Counted from the stretch's first letter, positions 9,674 through 17,721 are shown. The stretch: 64,000 bases of DNA from RH2-MAG17b sp050745265 (GCA_050745265.1 JBOGKE010000106.1:7825-71824), one strand, 5' to 3'. Notes: generated from the sequence alone by a model not told the origin. Program-made: numbers and translations.

Positions 9674-10255
9674 TCATGAGGATGATTTCTTCCGGCTGCC
9701 TGGGGGTTTAGCGGGACGCGATTCAAGTCGCTCGAGTCTTGCCTCGAACGACTTCAGCGCTTCCTGCGCCGCCACGTCGCCGCGGCGAGCTTCGCGCAGA
9801 GCGTGCGGAAATGATTCTGCGTGAACCTTCATTGCCTCGATGCTCGGGCTCATGCCGGAGACTTCGGCTTCCAGCTTGCCGAGTCTCGCGCTCTCCGCCG
9901 CCACGGCCTTCGAGAGCAGGTCGAAATTCGATGCGCTGCGCGCGTCCAGCGTGCGTACGTGCTCGCCGAGTGCAGCGATGGCGCTCGCCAGCCGATCGAA
10001 AGTCCCGGAACTGTTCCGATCCAATTTCGCCAGTTGCTCGCGAAGCTCGCTGATGTTTTTCGAAACCTCGGTGACGGCGGCTGCGTCGCCGCTTTGCACA
10101 CGCGCCAACTGCCCGCGCAAGTCCATCACCGCCTTTGAATGCTGATTCAGTGCGACCGCGACTTTGACGAAATTCGTTTCGATTGGATCGGCTTCCCTTT
10201 GTATCGCCACCGGATCGATCCGGGGAGACGGACTTCCGGACGGGTCATTAAACAT
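9674..10255 (-). CDS. Coiled-coil protein, function unknown
   Basis: This is a 193-residue soluble, charged protein with no signal or membrane segment. Heptad-like leucine/alanine spacing covers about residues 30-175 (LRGQLARVQ, ISELREQLAKLD, LASAIAALGEHVRTLD, LEAEVSG), ending in a basic Lys/Ser tail. The ATG at 10255 has an AAGGAGTC ribosome site. It sits directly upstream of the GT2-GT4 gene on the same strand, so it may be co-transcribed and act as a scaffold or length-control partner for the glycosyltransferase. That role is inferred from position only; no family was recognised. Confidence 0.65.
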   Translation of the reverse strand: MFNDPSGSPSPRIDPVAIQREADPIETNFVKVAVALNQHSKAVMDLRGQLARVQSGDAAAVTEVSKNISELREQLAKLDRNSSGTFDRLASAIAALGEHVRTLDARSASNFDLLSKAVAAESARLGKLEAEVSGMSPSIEAMKVHAESFPHALREARRGDVAAQEALKSFEARLERLESRPAKPPGSRKKSSS

Positions 10256-10839
10256 TAAAGACTCCTTATCGCCGCAACGTTCGCTCCGCCTTGCGGGGTC
10301 GATACCTTAAGAAGGCTCTAATCTCGCCAATTCGATAGCAAGAAAGGCCGGGGCGTGGGTTGTCGAAACGGAGCACAATTTCAGCCGCCTCACGCATATT
10401 CTCGTCGCCAAGGCGTGGCATTATGCCACACCGCATTGATTCTAAAGGCTCCTTAGGCTTCGTTCCGCGAATTCTCTTCAAGCACGCATTTCCCCACTCC
10501 GAGAGGTCGAACCCTCCGCGCGCAAATTAGCCTCGTCTACAATCGATTCAACGGTCGCCAGTTGAGACTTTGGAGATGCATGAGAACTGTGAGACGCATT
10601 GATTTCCGTGGTACGGTGGGCGCGCAGCACCGATAACACTGGCGCGAAGCGATCCCGCCGCGCTCCGGGGTAGATGCGTGGCAATTTGGCGACCACGAGC
10701 GGACGGCGTTCTCGCAGCGCCGCCATTCCTCCGGCCCAGAAGCCCGCGGGGCGAAGCGGCCGGCGCCACTGCCACTTCGGCGGCGGCACAGGGTATGGTC
10801 ACGATATTGCTCTCACAGGATTGGATCGGAAGGCCTGGA
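10256..10839. other. Intergenic region without a recognisable gene
   Basis: This is the divergent gap between the coiled-coil gene (minus) and the FkbM gene (plus). Two minus-strand frames (10266-10481 and 10478-10789) touch by an ATGA overlap, but their predicted proteins are arginine-rich and match nothing I know. They may be remnants of a decayed gene. It should hold promoters for both flanking genes, but no clear -35/-10 pair can be named. Confidence 0.4.
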
Positions 10840-11775
10840 ATGCCGCTTGTTGATACAAACGACGCGCGCGAGGCGCTAAACGCGCTCGTCCAGAACGCGG
10901 AGTTGCAGGGGCGATTTGACAACGCTCTGGCCGCGCGCGTGGTGGAACTCGAGAAGCTCGTCCGCAAGATCGGTGAAACTGTAGAGACGCTGGCCCGCCG
11001 CCGTCCCGTGGTCTATATGGAAGATCATCTGGTTGCCACTCGAGTTCTCGACCGGTTTCTCATCTATGCCGACACTCGAGACTTAGCCGTCACGCCCTGC
11101 TTGATGGTGGACGGCGAGTGGGAGCACGGCATCACCAGCTTCTTACTCGATTCCATCAAGCCGGGAATGAGGGTGGTTGATATCGGCGCCCACATCGGCT
11201 ATTTCACCTTGCTCGCAGCCTCTGCTGTGGGGGAGAAAGGCACGGTGTTCGCTTTCGAGCCGCATCCCGGAAGTTACGAGCTTCTGCAGCGAAACATCAT
11301 CGTGAATTGGTATTCGAGCCGGGTCCATTGCTTCCCTTACGCGCTTCTCGATCGTTCTCAGCCAATTACTCTGCGCACCGCGACCTCGATGCCGAGCAGC
11401 AGCAGCCTCTTTCTAGAAGATGTTGCAGGAGTACCTGTACACCTTGACGGCGCCATCGCTGCCGCCGCCAGGACGCTGGATGAATTGGTCGAAGGTCCGG
11501 TGGACGTGATTAAGATTGATGCCGAGGGGAGCGAACCTTTCATTTTGCAAGGAATGAAAGACGTGCTCGGCCGCAGCCCCGGCGTGAAAATCGTGATGGA
11601 ATTCCATACCGCGGCCCTTCGGGCAGGAGGCCACGACCCCCGCCAATTCGCCGAAGATCTGGCGACATCCGGCTTTACTCTGCGGCAGCTAACCTGGGAC
11701 GGAGTCATTCTCGCACGAAAAGATATCGATCTCTTTACATATCCCATCAACACCGTGATTCTCTCCAGAGATTGA
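10840..11775 (+). CDS. FkbM family methyltransferase
   Basis: The predicted protein has 311 residues when started at the ATG at 10840, which follows a GGAAGG ribosome site; the frame is open back to 10678 with low-complexity residues. A short helical N-terminal region (about residues 1-50) precedes the methyltransferase core. The core has VVDIGAHIGYFTLLAA (SAM motif I), FAFEPHPGSYELLQRN, IKIDAEGSEPFILQG and a C-terminal VILARK. These are hallmarks of FkbM-type O-methyltransferases, which often cap sugars in surface glycans. It is consistent with the other glycan genes nearby. Confidence 0.88.
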   Translation: MPLVDTNDAREALNALVQNAELQGRFDNALAARVVELEKLVRKIGETVETLARRRPVVYMEDHLVATRVLDRFLIYADTRDLAVTPCLMVDGEWEHGITSFLLDSIKPGMRVVDIGAHIGYFTLLAASAVGEKGTVFAFEPHPGSYELLQRNIIVNWYSSRVHCFPYALLDRSQPITLRTATSMPSSSSLFLEDVAGVPVHLDGAIAAAARTLDELVEGPVDVIKIDAEGSEPFILQGMKDVLGRSPGVKIVMEFHTAALRAGGHDPRQFAEDLATSGFTLRQLTWDGVILARKDIDLFTYPINTVILSRD

Positions 11776-11832
11776 TCCGAGCGCAGCGGATCGCAGCAGC
11801 GGGCCTCTCTATTCCTCTCTGTTGCAGCCTGG

Positions 11833-11890
11833 ATTCCCGCTTCGGCGGGAATGACCGCGCCCCTCTGTTGTCACCCCCGCGATGCGGGGG
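11833..11890. terminator. Two hairpins between convergent genes
   Basis: ATTCCCGC-TTCG-GCGGGAAT (11833-11852) and CCCCCGC-GAT-GCGGGGG (11874-11890) are perfect stem-loops. The second is followed by CTTTAT on the plus strand. They lie between the end of the FkbM gene and the convergent end of the FAD-oxidase gene, so a shared bidirectional terminator is likely. The first hairpin also resembles a common intergenic repeat. Confidence 0.6.
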
Positions 11891-11923
11891 CTTTATACTC
11901 GTCTCGGTATCGGTTAGCTGGGC

Positions 11924-13294
11924 TCACCATAGCGGGTCCCCGAACACGCCCTTGGGGTCGAATTCTCGCTTGAACCGCTCTACCCGCGGCAGTTGCGGAC
12001 CGTAGTGAGCTTCCCAATCTGTGCGGTCGAAATCCAGCCAGCCCGAGGCATATCTCTTGCCGCCGGCCGAAACGATCGCCCGGCTGGCCTCGCGCAGCGT
12101 GGGCAGGACCGCCGGCAGAAATCGCGGCGGAACGGCGGGTAATATTCCAAATCCGAGCACCAGCTCTGTCGCGGGCCGCATCAGCAGCGGGACCGACGTG
12201 GCGCGCCCGCGCGCGGGCCACAACAGAATGTGACCACCCGTCAACATCGACGGCGGGATGCGCTCGAGCAAGGCGCTGATACACGAAGCGGCCGCGCTCC
12301 AGGGAAGCATGCCTTCCACCCAGGGGTGCGCGTGCTCCCAAAATCCGCCGGCTTTCCACAGCCCGAACAGAGGGTCGAGCCGCGTGAAGAACTCTTCGAT
12401 ACCGCCCGTCTCGGTGTGCGTGTGCCGGTAATAACTCAGGCCGGCGAGGCTCGTCGCAAGCTGCTCTGGATTCAAGCCGTCAGTTTCGAGCGTACAATGC
12501 AATGGATAGAACCATTCCACGCACGGCCGCTTGACTCCGCCCGACGTGCTGAACCCCTGCGGCACCGGCACGCACCAGGATTCCAGATAGTCGAACCGCT
12601 CTTCAGCCATGAGCTTCGCAAGATCGCCGAGCAGCGCGGGAAGGTTGTCATAAAGAAGATACGCGGAATGAAATTTGGACGTATGCTTGCGAAGCTTCAG
12701 CGTGACCTCAGTGATCACGCCGAACTGGCCGAGGCCCGCGCGAACCGCCTCGAACAGCCCGTTTTCACCGACCGGAGAGCACCGGCGCCGCCGGCCGTCC
12801 CCCGTGATCACCTCCACCTCCGAGCACTGATCGGCCTGTGTGCCATAGCGCCACGAAGCCACTCCCAAACCGCCGGTCGAGAGGGTTCCTCCCACCGTCA
12901 CATCGAGATTGTTCGTCAGAACCGGCGGCGACAAGCCGAGAGGCGTTATCTTGTCGAGCAACGCACGCCACGTAGCTCCCGCCTGGCACGTAACGGTTCT
13001 TCGCTCGACATCAATGTTGGTGATCCGATCGAGGCCGCGCAGGTCGAGAACGATCTGATCGGAGAGAGATCGGCCATTCTGTGAGTGTCCGGCACCGCGA
13101 ATCGCGAGACGCATCGAATGGTCACCGGCAAATTTCACAATCTCGCAAACGTCCTGAGAGGATGCGGGCCGCACAACGCCAAGCGGTGTGCGTTCGATAA
13201 CGCGGCCAAAGTCCGTAGCGGCGGCCCACCGCGAAATTTCATCGGTGCGTACGCCACCCGAGATTTTTGTCGCGAGCTCGACATCCCAAGTCAT
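11924..13294 (-). CDS. FAD-linked oxidase, cytokinin-dehydrogenase-like
   Basis: The protein has 456 residues. The N-terminal PCMH-type FAD-binding domain has VRPASSQDVCEIVKFA, the pyrophosphate loop with the probable flavin-linking His (AIRGAGHSQNGRS, about residue 86), TVGGTLSTGGLG and GLGQFGVITEVTL. The C-terminal substrate domain resembles cytokinin dehydrogenases. There is no second Cys attachment as in berberine-bridge enzymes, so a single covalent His link is expected. The substrate is unknown and could be an amine, alcohol or sugar. No signal peptide is seen, and the ATG start at 13294 is unambiguous. Confidence 0.85.
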   Translation of the reverse strand: MTWDVELATKISGGVRTDEISRWAAATDFGRVIERTPLGVVRPASSQDVCEIVKFAGDHSMRLAIRGAGHSQNGRSLSDQIVLDLRGLDRITNIDVERRTVTCQAGATWRALLDKITPLGLSPPVLTNNLDVTVGGTLSTGGLGVASWRYGTQADQCSEVEVITGDGRRRRCSPVGENGLFEAVRAGLGQFGVITEVTLKLRKHTSKFHSAYLLYDNLPALLGDLAKLMAEERFDYLESWCVPVPQGFSTSGGVKRPCVEWFYPLHCTLETDGLNPEQLATSLAGLSYYRHTHTETGGIEEFFTRLDPLFGLWKAGGFWEHAHPWVEGMLPWSAAASCISALLERIPPSMLTGGHILLWPARGRATSVPLLMRPATELVLGFGILPAVPPRFLPAVLPTLREASRAIVSAGGKRYASGWLDFDRTDWEAHYGPQLPRVERFKREFDPKGVFGDPLW

Positions 13295-13382
13295 ACTCGT
13301 GTGATTCTAACGCGACTCACCGCAGGCAAGGCGAACAAACCCGCTCCGCGTCGATGCCGCAATGCACCTCACTCTGTATAAT

Positions 13383-13946
13383 ATGGACTCTATGTCCCAG
13401 CCCCGTGTAGATGAAACTGTTTTTTCTCAGATTACCGACAGCGCGGCGTCGCGGCGCACCGGCGTATTGGCGTCGATCAATCTCTCGGCCGGCGGCATAC
13501 CGAAACTGGCCGCGCCCGAAGGCCTCATCACCGCGCGCGGGCTTGCAGGCGACCGGCAGCGGGACTGCATTTTTCACGGCGGACGAGATCGCGCCATCGT
13601 CATTTATTGCCTGGAAATTATCGAGGCCCTCCAGCGCGAAGGTCATCCGATTCGCGCCGGCAGCGCCGGAGAGAACCTCACTGTTACGGGGCTCGACTGG
13701 AACCTGGTGGCGCCAGGCGTGCTGGTCACTGTGGGCGAGGTAACGCTGCTCGTCACAAAATACTGCACTCCCTGCTATAAAATTCGCGGCTCGTTTCTCG
13801 CGGGCGACGATTCGCGGATTTCGCAGAAGCTGCATCCCGGATGGAGCCGCGTTGCGGCGCGCGTGCTCACTGGAGGCACGGTGCGCACCGGCGACCGCAT
13901 TGAGGTGATAGCCCCGGTGGCCCCTTCGCCCCAGGTTGCTGGATAA
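13383..13946 (+). CDS. MOSC domain protein
   Basis: This is a protein of about 187 residues belonging to the MOSC (molybdenum cofactor sulfurase C-terminal) superfamily. The visible signature is VLASINLSAGGIPKL, LAGDRQRDCIFHGGRDRAI, GSAGENLTVTGLDW and the conserved cysteine in TKYCTPCYKI. MOSC proteins bind or transfer molybdenum-cofactor sulfur, or act in detoxifying oxidoreductases. It lacks the extra beta-barrel domain of YiiM-like proteins. ATGs at 13362, 13383 and 13392 are all in frame and none has a strong ribosome site. It lies 14 bp upstream of the MbfA-like gene and is probably co-transcribed. Confidence 0.85.
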   Translation: MDSMSQPRVDETVFSQITDSAASRRTGVLASINLSAGGIPKLAAPEGLITARGLAGDRQRDCIFHGGRDRAIVIYCLEIIEALQREGHPIRAGSAGENLTVTGLDWNLVAPGVLVTVGEVTLLVTKYCTPCYKIRGSFLAGDDSRISQKLHPGWSRVAARVLTGGTVRTGDRIEVIAPVAPSPQVAG

Positions 13947-13960
13947 CTCGAGAGACGGTT

Positions 13961-14920
13961 ATGCCCAAGAACTTCAAGGACCTGACGGAACGCGAGATTC
14001 TCGCCCTGGCGATCACGCTGGAGGAGGAAGACGCCCGGATTTTCGGCGACTTCGCCGAGGGCCTGCGCGAGCCGTTTCCAGCCTCCGCGAAAATGTTCGA
14101 CGAGATGCGCATCGAGGAGATCGGGCATCGCGACCGGCTGATTGACACCTATCGCCTGCGCTTCGGCGAGCACATTCCGCTCATCCGCCCTCAGGATGTG
14201 AAGGGCTTCGTCACCCGAACGCCGGTGTGGCTGGTGCGGCCGCTCGGGCTGGACGCAGTGAGGAAGCACGCGGCGCTGATGGAGATGGAAACCCGGCGGT
14301 TCTATGAGCGCGCCATCCTGCGTGTGACCGATCTCTCGATCCGCAAGCTTCTCGGCGACCTCGCCGAAGCGGAGCGCGAACACTACGCGATGGCGGAAAC
14401 GCTTGAGGAAAAGCATCTCACCCCGAACGTGCGACATGAGGAGGATTTGGCGCGGCATCGCCAGTTCGTGCTGCAGGTCGTTCAACCCGGGCTTGAGGGC
14501 TTGATGGACGGCTCGGTCTCGACGCTCGCCCCTATCTTCGCTGCCGCATTCGCGACGCACCGAAGCTGGGATGCGTTTCTGGTGGGACTCGCCGCCTCGA
14601 TCGGCGCGGGAATTTCGATGGGTTTTGCCGAGGCGGTCTCAGATGATGGCTCGCTCACCGGCCGCGGCTATCCTTGGGTGCGAGGCGCGATCTGCGGCCT
14701 GATGACCGCTGCGGGCGGGATTGGTCACACGCTGCCGTTCATGATTCCGAGCTTCAGCGTCGCATTCACCGTGGCCGTTGCCGTCGTCGCGTGCGAACTG
14801 GTCACCATCAGCTACATTCGCAATCGCTACATGGACACGCCATTCCTCTCGGCCGCGTTCCAAGTAGTGGTAGGCGGCGTGCTCGTTTTCATAGCCGGCG
14901 TCATCATCGGCAGCTCGTGA
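13961..14920 (+). CDS. mbfA: MbfA-like ferritin/VIT1 fusion, iron exporter
   Basis: The protein has 319 residues. The N-terminal four-helix ferritin-like (erythrin) domain (residues 1 to about 150) carries metal-ligand Glu/His motifs: LEEEDARIFGDF, MRIEEIGHRDRL, ALMEMETRRFYE and AEAEREHYAMAE. From about residue 180 there is a VIT1/CCC1-type transporter domain (DGSVSTLAPIFAAAFA, SIGAGISMGFAEAVSD and further membrane helices). Membrane-bound ferritin A of alphaproteobacteria has this architecture and exports iron under iron stress or acid. Tight spacing behind the MOSC gene suggests a shared transcript. The assignment by domain order is strong; the physiological role is carried over from the family. 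Confidence 0.88.
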   Translation: MPKNFKDLTEREILALAITLEEEDARIFGDFAEGLREPFPASAKMFDEMRIEEIGHRDRLIDTYRLRFGEHIPLIRPQDVKGFVTRTPVWLVRPLGLDAVRKHAALMEMETRRFYERAILRVTDLSIRKLLGDLAEAEREHYAMAETLEEKHLTPNVRHEEDLARHRQFVLQVVQPGLEGLMDGSVSTLAPIFAAAFATHRSWDAFLVGLAASIGAGISMGFAEAVSDDGSLTGRGYPWVRGAICGLMTAAGGIGHTLPFMIPSFSVAFTVAVAVVACELVTISYIRNRYMDTPFLSAAFQVVVGGVLVFIAGVIIGSS

Positions 14921-15133
14921 ATTCGGGCGAGCACGACGGTTTCCCCGCTGGCCGCGAATGAAGCATCGGCAATCGCGGTTCGCGTACAGCGTCACTACCC
15001 GGCCGCGAACGATCCCAGCGGCGCCATTGCACACCTTAGCAGGCGGGATTTCTCGACTGCTTTAACCACCTATCTCGGCTCGCACGCCGAGATCATACTC
15101 GCTCAGGACGAAAGCTTCTGAACGCAGAAAATT

Positions 15134-15506
15134 TGGAGGCGGGGGGAGTCGAACCCCCGTCCGAAAAGCGTTGCTTCTGGAAGACTACATGCGTATCCCA
15201 CTCGCTAGACGCTTTCGCCGGCGGCCCTCAGGAGCGGGAAAGAACGAGCCGCCAGCTAGCCTGATCCCCTCCCGGTTGCCCAGAAGAGTCTCGCTCAGCG
15301 CATTCAGGCTGGAAGCGCCGAGCCAAGCCCGCTAAATTGGCATCTGTCCCCGTCCGGCGGGCCGAACGGAGAAGACGCGCCACCTAATTAGGCAGCGAGA
15401 GCAAACTGCGTGTTGGCAGTTGTGTTGTTCCACGCCGATTACGGGTGGTGTGGCCCCCGGCATGCCTTCCAGAGGCGGCGGCTTCCGTCGAAACCATTAC
15501 GCCCCC
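15134..15506 (-). ncRNA. ssrA: Transfer-messenger RNA
   Basis: The minus-strand 5' end reads GGGGGCGTAATGGTTTCGAC, the conserved tmRNA start. The 3' end forms a tRNA-like T arm (GGTTCGACTCCC) and closes a 7-bp acceptor stem (GGGGGCG with CGCCTCC). The discriminator A is at 15134 and CCA is not encoded. The tag reading frame begins at 15417. The size of about 373 nt is normal. It rescues ribosomes stalled on broken mRNAs together with SmpB, which is not in this window. Confidence 0.96.
15388..15417 (-). other. tmRNA tag reading frame, ANTQFALAA
   Basis: The resume codon is GCC at 15417-15415. The frame then reads AAC ACG CAG TTT GCT CTC GCT GCC and stops at TAA (15390-15388). The encoded tag is ANTQFALAA, ending in the usual ALAA protease-recognition tail. 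Similar ANTQFA-type tags are, as far as I recall, typical of Solibacter-like Acidobacteria, which supports the taxonomic guess. Confidence 0.9.
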
Positions 15507-15556
15507 TAAAACCAGCATACTAGCCGCGCGCGCGACTGTCAAAGCTGTGATAGTTT

Positions 15557-15772
15557 GTGCTTATAGCAGTAATGCGTCGAGTCGGCGAACACAACGATGG
15601 AAAAGGCGCCGACTGGACCTCGGACCGCCGACGCGTTCATTTGGTTTGGAGTGAAGCTCACGATTCTCTATCGTCGGCGCGGACGCGAGAGAATCAGTTG
15701 AAACGCTGGAGCCGCTCCAAAAAGGAATCGCTGATCGTGGGTTCCCTTCGGCTGCGCTCAGGACAGGCGTAA
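15557..15772 (+). pseudogene. Truncated GIY-YIG nuclease gene
   Basis: The visible residues RRVGEHNDGKGADWTSDRR, LVWSEAHDSLSSARTRE and NQLKRWSRSKKESLI are the middle and C-terminus of small GIY-YIG endonuclease-family proteins. The N-terminal part with the GIY and YIG strands is absent: upstream sequence runs straight into the ssrA 5' region. The last residues (VGSLRLRSGQA) are encoded by a CGCTCAGG-type intergenic repeat, so the true C-terminus is also altered. It is probably non-functional. Confidence 0.75.
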
Positions 15773-15851
15773 AGCGCCTGCGACTCCCCCCGCCTCCAAA
15801 CTTTCGCGACGCAAATTTTGTCCTGAGCGAGCGCTTGCGGGAGTCGAAGGG
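15744..15851. repeat. Copies of a CCCTTCG...CGCTCAGG small repeat
   Basis: One copy (15744-15768, plus strand, containing CTTCGGCTGCGCTCAGGACA) forms the end of the GIY-YIG remnant. A second, inverted and interrupted copy lies at 15820-15851 (GTCCTGAGCGA ... GAGTCGAAGGG). The same repeat has broken the RAYT gene near 63.69 kb. It is a short dispersed element of unknown mobility. Confidence 0.6.
15781..15808 (+). repeat. Inverted copy of the ssrA 3' end
   Basis: CGACTCCCCCCGCCTCCAAA at 15781-15800 is identical to the T-arm/acceptor end of the tmRNA (15132-15151 on the minus strand). The likeness continues for about 8 more bases beyond the gene end with one mismatch and one gap. The copy points the opposite way, so ssrA and the GIY-YIG remnant lie between inverted repeats. 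It could be an old attachment-site duplicate or a rearrangement scar. Confidence 0.7.
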
Positions 15852-15969
15852 CAAATTCTCGAGCTGCCGAACGTTTCGCGTGAGCCAGGCTGCATTGCGC
15901 GAGCCGAAGGGCAAAGAGTGTTCTTTTGCTACATGGGTCGCTGCGCCGCGGCGACCGCGTGTCATTCGA

Positions 15970-16605
15970 TCATTGCGGCAGCAAGTCGTTTAGTCCGCGC
16001 AGCACATACTGCTGGCGTGGCGTAAACCGCCGCCCGAAGGCGGGGCTATTGAGGAATCGGCGGCGCTGGCCCGGCGGCATGTTCCTCAAGCGGCGAAACA
16101 CACGCATGACTTGTTCCTGCCGTCCTGGTCCCAGCTTGCGGTACTCGGGGAAGACGCGGGTGAGCTCGCGGCGCTTGGCGGGAGAGAGACTCTGAAAGAT
16201 CTCCTCGCGCTGCCGCAAGGTCTGCTTCTGGCGTGGCGTGCGGGTATTCCACTGTGCGAGCCGCTGGCGGATTTGTTGCTGCCGCACGAGAGGCAGCCGG
16301 TGGAATTGCGCGTCATTCCGCAGAACTTGGTCTTGCTGCACGGGAGGAAGGTCGCGGAGGCGCTGGAAGAAGCCGGGGGCGTGCTGATGGGCGTCCTGCT
16401 GAATCCTGTGCTGTCGCCACGGCTGATTCGCGCGCGGGCGGGGCGGTCTCGGAGGTCTGATGACGCGCTGGCGCGCCGGCACGGCGCCAGCGGAAAAGAG
16501 AATGACGCAAGCAAGCGCCGCGGCCATCCCGGAGCGCCAAAGAATGGCCGCGCCGTTTTCAGTCAGTCGCTTTATCTCTTGCCTGCGGTAGTTCCGAAAG
16601 GACAT
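15970..16605 (-). CDS. DUF3106 family protein
   Basis: After an export-like hydrophobic segment (MAAALACVILFSAGAVPA) the protein is rich in Arg, Gln and Pro. It carries repeated short helical units such as FFQRLRDLPPVQQDQVLRND, FQSLSPAKRRELTRVFPEYR and FRRLRNMPPGQRRRF, the pattern of DUF3106. The family is common in Acidobacteria; its function is unknown, though the helices resemble periplasmic metal-stress proteins. The frame is open from 16641; I chose the ATG at 16605, but 16527 (at the hydrophobic segment) is possible. It overlaps the end of the anti-sigma gene and is clearly its operon partner. Confidence 0.75.
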   Translation of the reverse strand: MSFRNYRRQEIKRLTENGAAILWRSGMAAALACVILFSAGAVPARQRVIRPPRPPRPRANQPWRQHRIQQDAHQHAPGFFQRLRDLPPVQQDQVLRNDAQFHRLPLVRQQQIRQRLAQWNTRTPRQKQTLRQREEIFQSLSPAKRRELTRVFPEYRKLGPGRQEQVMRVFRRLRNMPPGQRRRFLNSPAFGRRFTPRQQYVLRGLNDLLPQ

Positions 16606-17134
16606 CGAAGTTTGCCAGCATGTCGTAGTTTTCCAGGACATTCAGATTTTCGTACAGGGCAATCTCCTGGCTTGCGGTGTCAGGCCGCCGTGCGATCTTG
16701 GACGGAGCGGCCGCGTTCCGGATAGTCGCTACCGGCGCCGTCGCGGGCCGGTGAACCGTTGCGACCAGCAGCGAAGCGGCGATATGGGAGCTCGCAGAGT
16801 GCGACGGCCGCCACACCGTCAGGCTCGCCGCCACCACGGCCACGGCGACAGCCGCCGCCAACCCAGCCCACACCTTGCCGCTGAACAACGGAACCCTTCG
16901 CAGGGCGCCGGCGCCCGCGGCGATCCGAGCGCGGGTCCGAGCGTCAAACCAGGGCGAGGGCTCCGCCGGTTTCCATTCATCGAGTACTTGGTTGACGCGG
17001 TCGAATGAGGCGGCGATTTCGCGGCACGCTCCGCAAGAGTGAAGGTGCGTCTTCACGGCCGCCTCCTCGCGCGCACCAAGCATGTGATTCGCGTACGCGA
17101 AGAGACGTTCAGGATCGAAGCACGGCGCCTTCAT
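16559..17134 (-). CDS. Zinc-finger anti-sigma factor
   Basis: The protein has 191 residues. The N-terminus holds a zf-HC2 zinc-binding motif (HLHSCGACRE, His-x3-Cys-x2-Cys) at about residues 31-40. One membrane helix (VWAGLAAAVAVAVVAASLTVW) lies at about residues 88-108, followed by a variable C-terminal part presumably outside the cytoplasm. The start codon overlaps the stop of the upstream sigma gene by ATGA, the classic arrangement for an ECF sigma factor and its inhibitor. It likely holds the sigma factor at the membrane until an envelope signal arrives. Confidence 0.88.
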   Translation of the reverse strand: MKAPCFDPERLFAYANHMLGAREEAAVKTHLHSCGACREIAASFDRVNQVLDEWKPAEPSPWFDARTRARIAAGAGALRRVPLFSGKVWAGLAAAVAVAVVAASLTVWRPSHSASSHIAASLLVATVHRPATAPVATIRNAAAPSKIARRPDTASQEIALYENLNVLENYDMLANFDVLSELPQARDKATD

Positions 17135-17721
17135 AATCTGCCTCCCACAACCAGCGGCTCCAGCCGGGCGCGAAGGTTTTCGTAGGCCCGGAACAGCAGC
17201 GACTTCACCGCGCTCTCGCTCACCCCGAGAACGCTTGAGATCTGGCGGTAATCCACTTCTTGATATTTATGCAGAATGACCGCCGCGCGTTGCTTCTCCG
17301 GCAGCGATTCAACGGCCTCGCGGATCAGCCGCCCGCGATCGGAAAGCATCAACTCTTGCTCGGCGGTGGGCCTGGTATCGGCAATACGCGCCGTCCGAGG
17401 CAAGCCGTCCTGATCGCCCTCCGGAGCAGGCGCGTCTCCGGCCTTGCGGTCGCGTATCGCGTTCAGCGCAAGATTGGTCGCGATGCGATAAAGCCACGTG
17501 GTAAACCGCGCCTCGGGCTGATAACGGTGGCGCGACTGATAGACACGGAGAAACACCTCCTGCGCTAAATCCTCGGCGAGGGCGCGATCTCGCACCATCC
17601 TTACGAAATAGCTCACCAGGGGCGTACGATAACGGCGGAGCAGCGCTTCGAAGGAGGCTGTGTCGCCGCTCCGGACCCGCAGCATCAACTCCAGGTCGGA
17701 ATCGAGGGCCATCGTCGCCAC
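17131..17721 (-). CDS. ECF (RpoE-type) RNA polymerase sigma factor
   Basis: The protein has 196 residues. Region 2 reads YRTPLVSYFVRMVRDRALAE, DLAQEVFLRVYQ and FTTWLYRIATNLALNAIRD. Region 4 has the helix-turn-helix LPEKQRAAVILHKYQEVDYR with ISSVLGVSESAVKSLLFRAY. Region 3 and region 1 are missing, as expected for ECF factors. It starts at GTG 17721 or ATG 17712. It is first in a three-gene operon with the zinc-finger anti-sigma factor and the DUF3106 protein, suggesting an envelope-stress regulon. Confidence 0.93.
   Translation of the reverse strand: MATMALDSDLELMLRVRSGDTASFEALLRRYRTPLVSYFVRMVRDRALAEDLAQEVFLRVYQSRHRYQPEARFTTWLYRIATNLALNAIRDRKAGDAPAPEGDQDGLPRTARIADTRPTAEQELMLSDRGRLIREAVESLPEKQRAAVILHKYQEVDYRQISSVLGVSESAVKSLLFRAYENLRARLEPLVVGGRL

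Noticed and set aside
10478..10789. Minus-strand frame of 103 codons before the FkbM gene
   Set aside because: No ribosome site, no family and odd composition; kept only as possible remnant in the intergenic note.
15445..15654. Small plus-strand frame over the ssrA 5' region
   Set aside because: It covers the tmRNA gene, which is certain, and has no motif.
15760..15808. Possible second tRNA or tmRNA at 15.8 kb
   Set aside because: Only the T-arm/acceptor 3' part is present; the 5' acceptor strand and other arms are absent, so it is a copy of the ssrA end rather than a gene.
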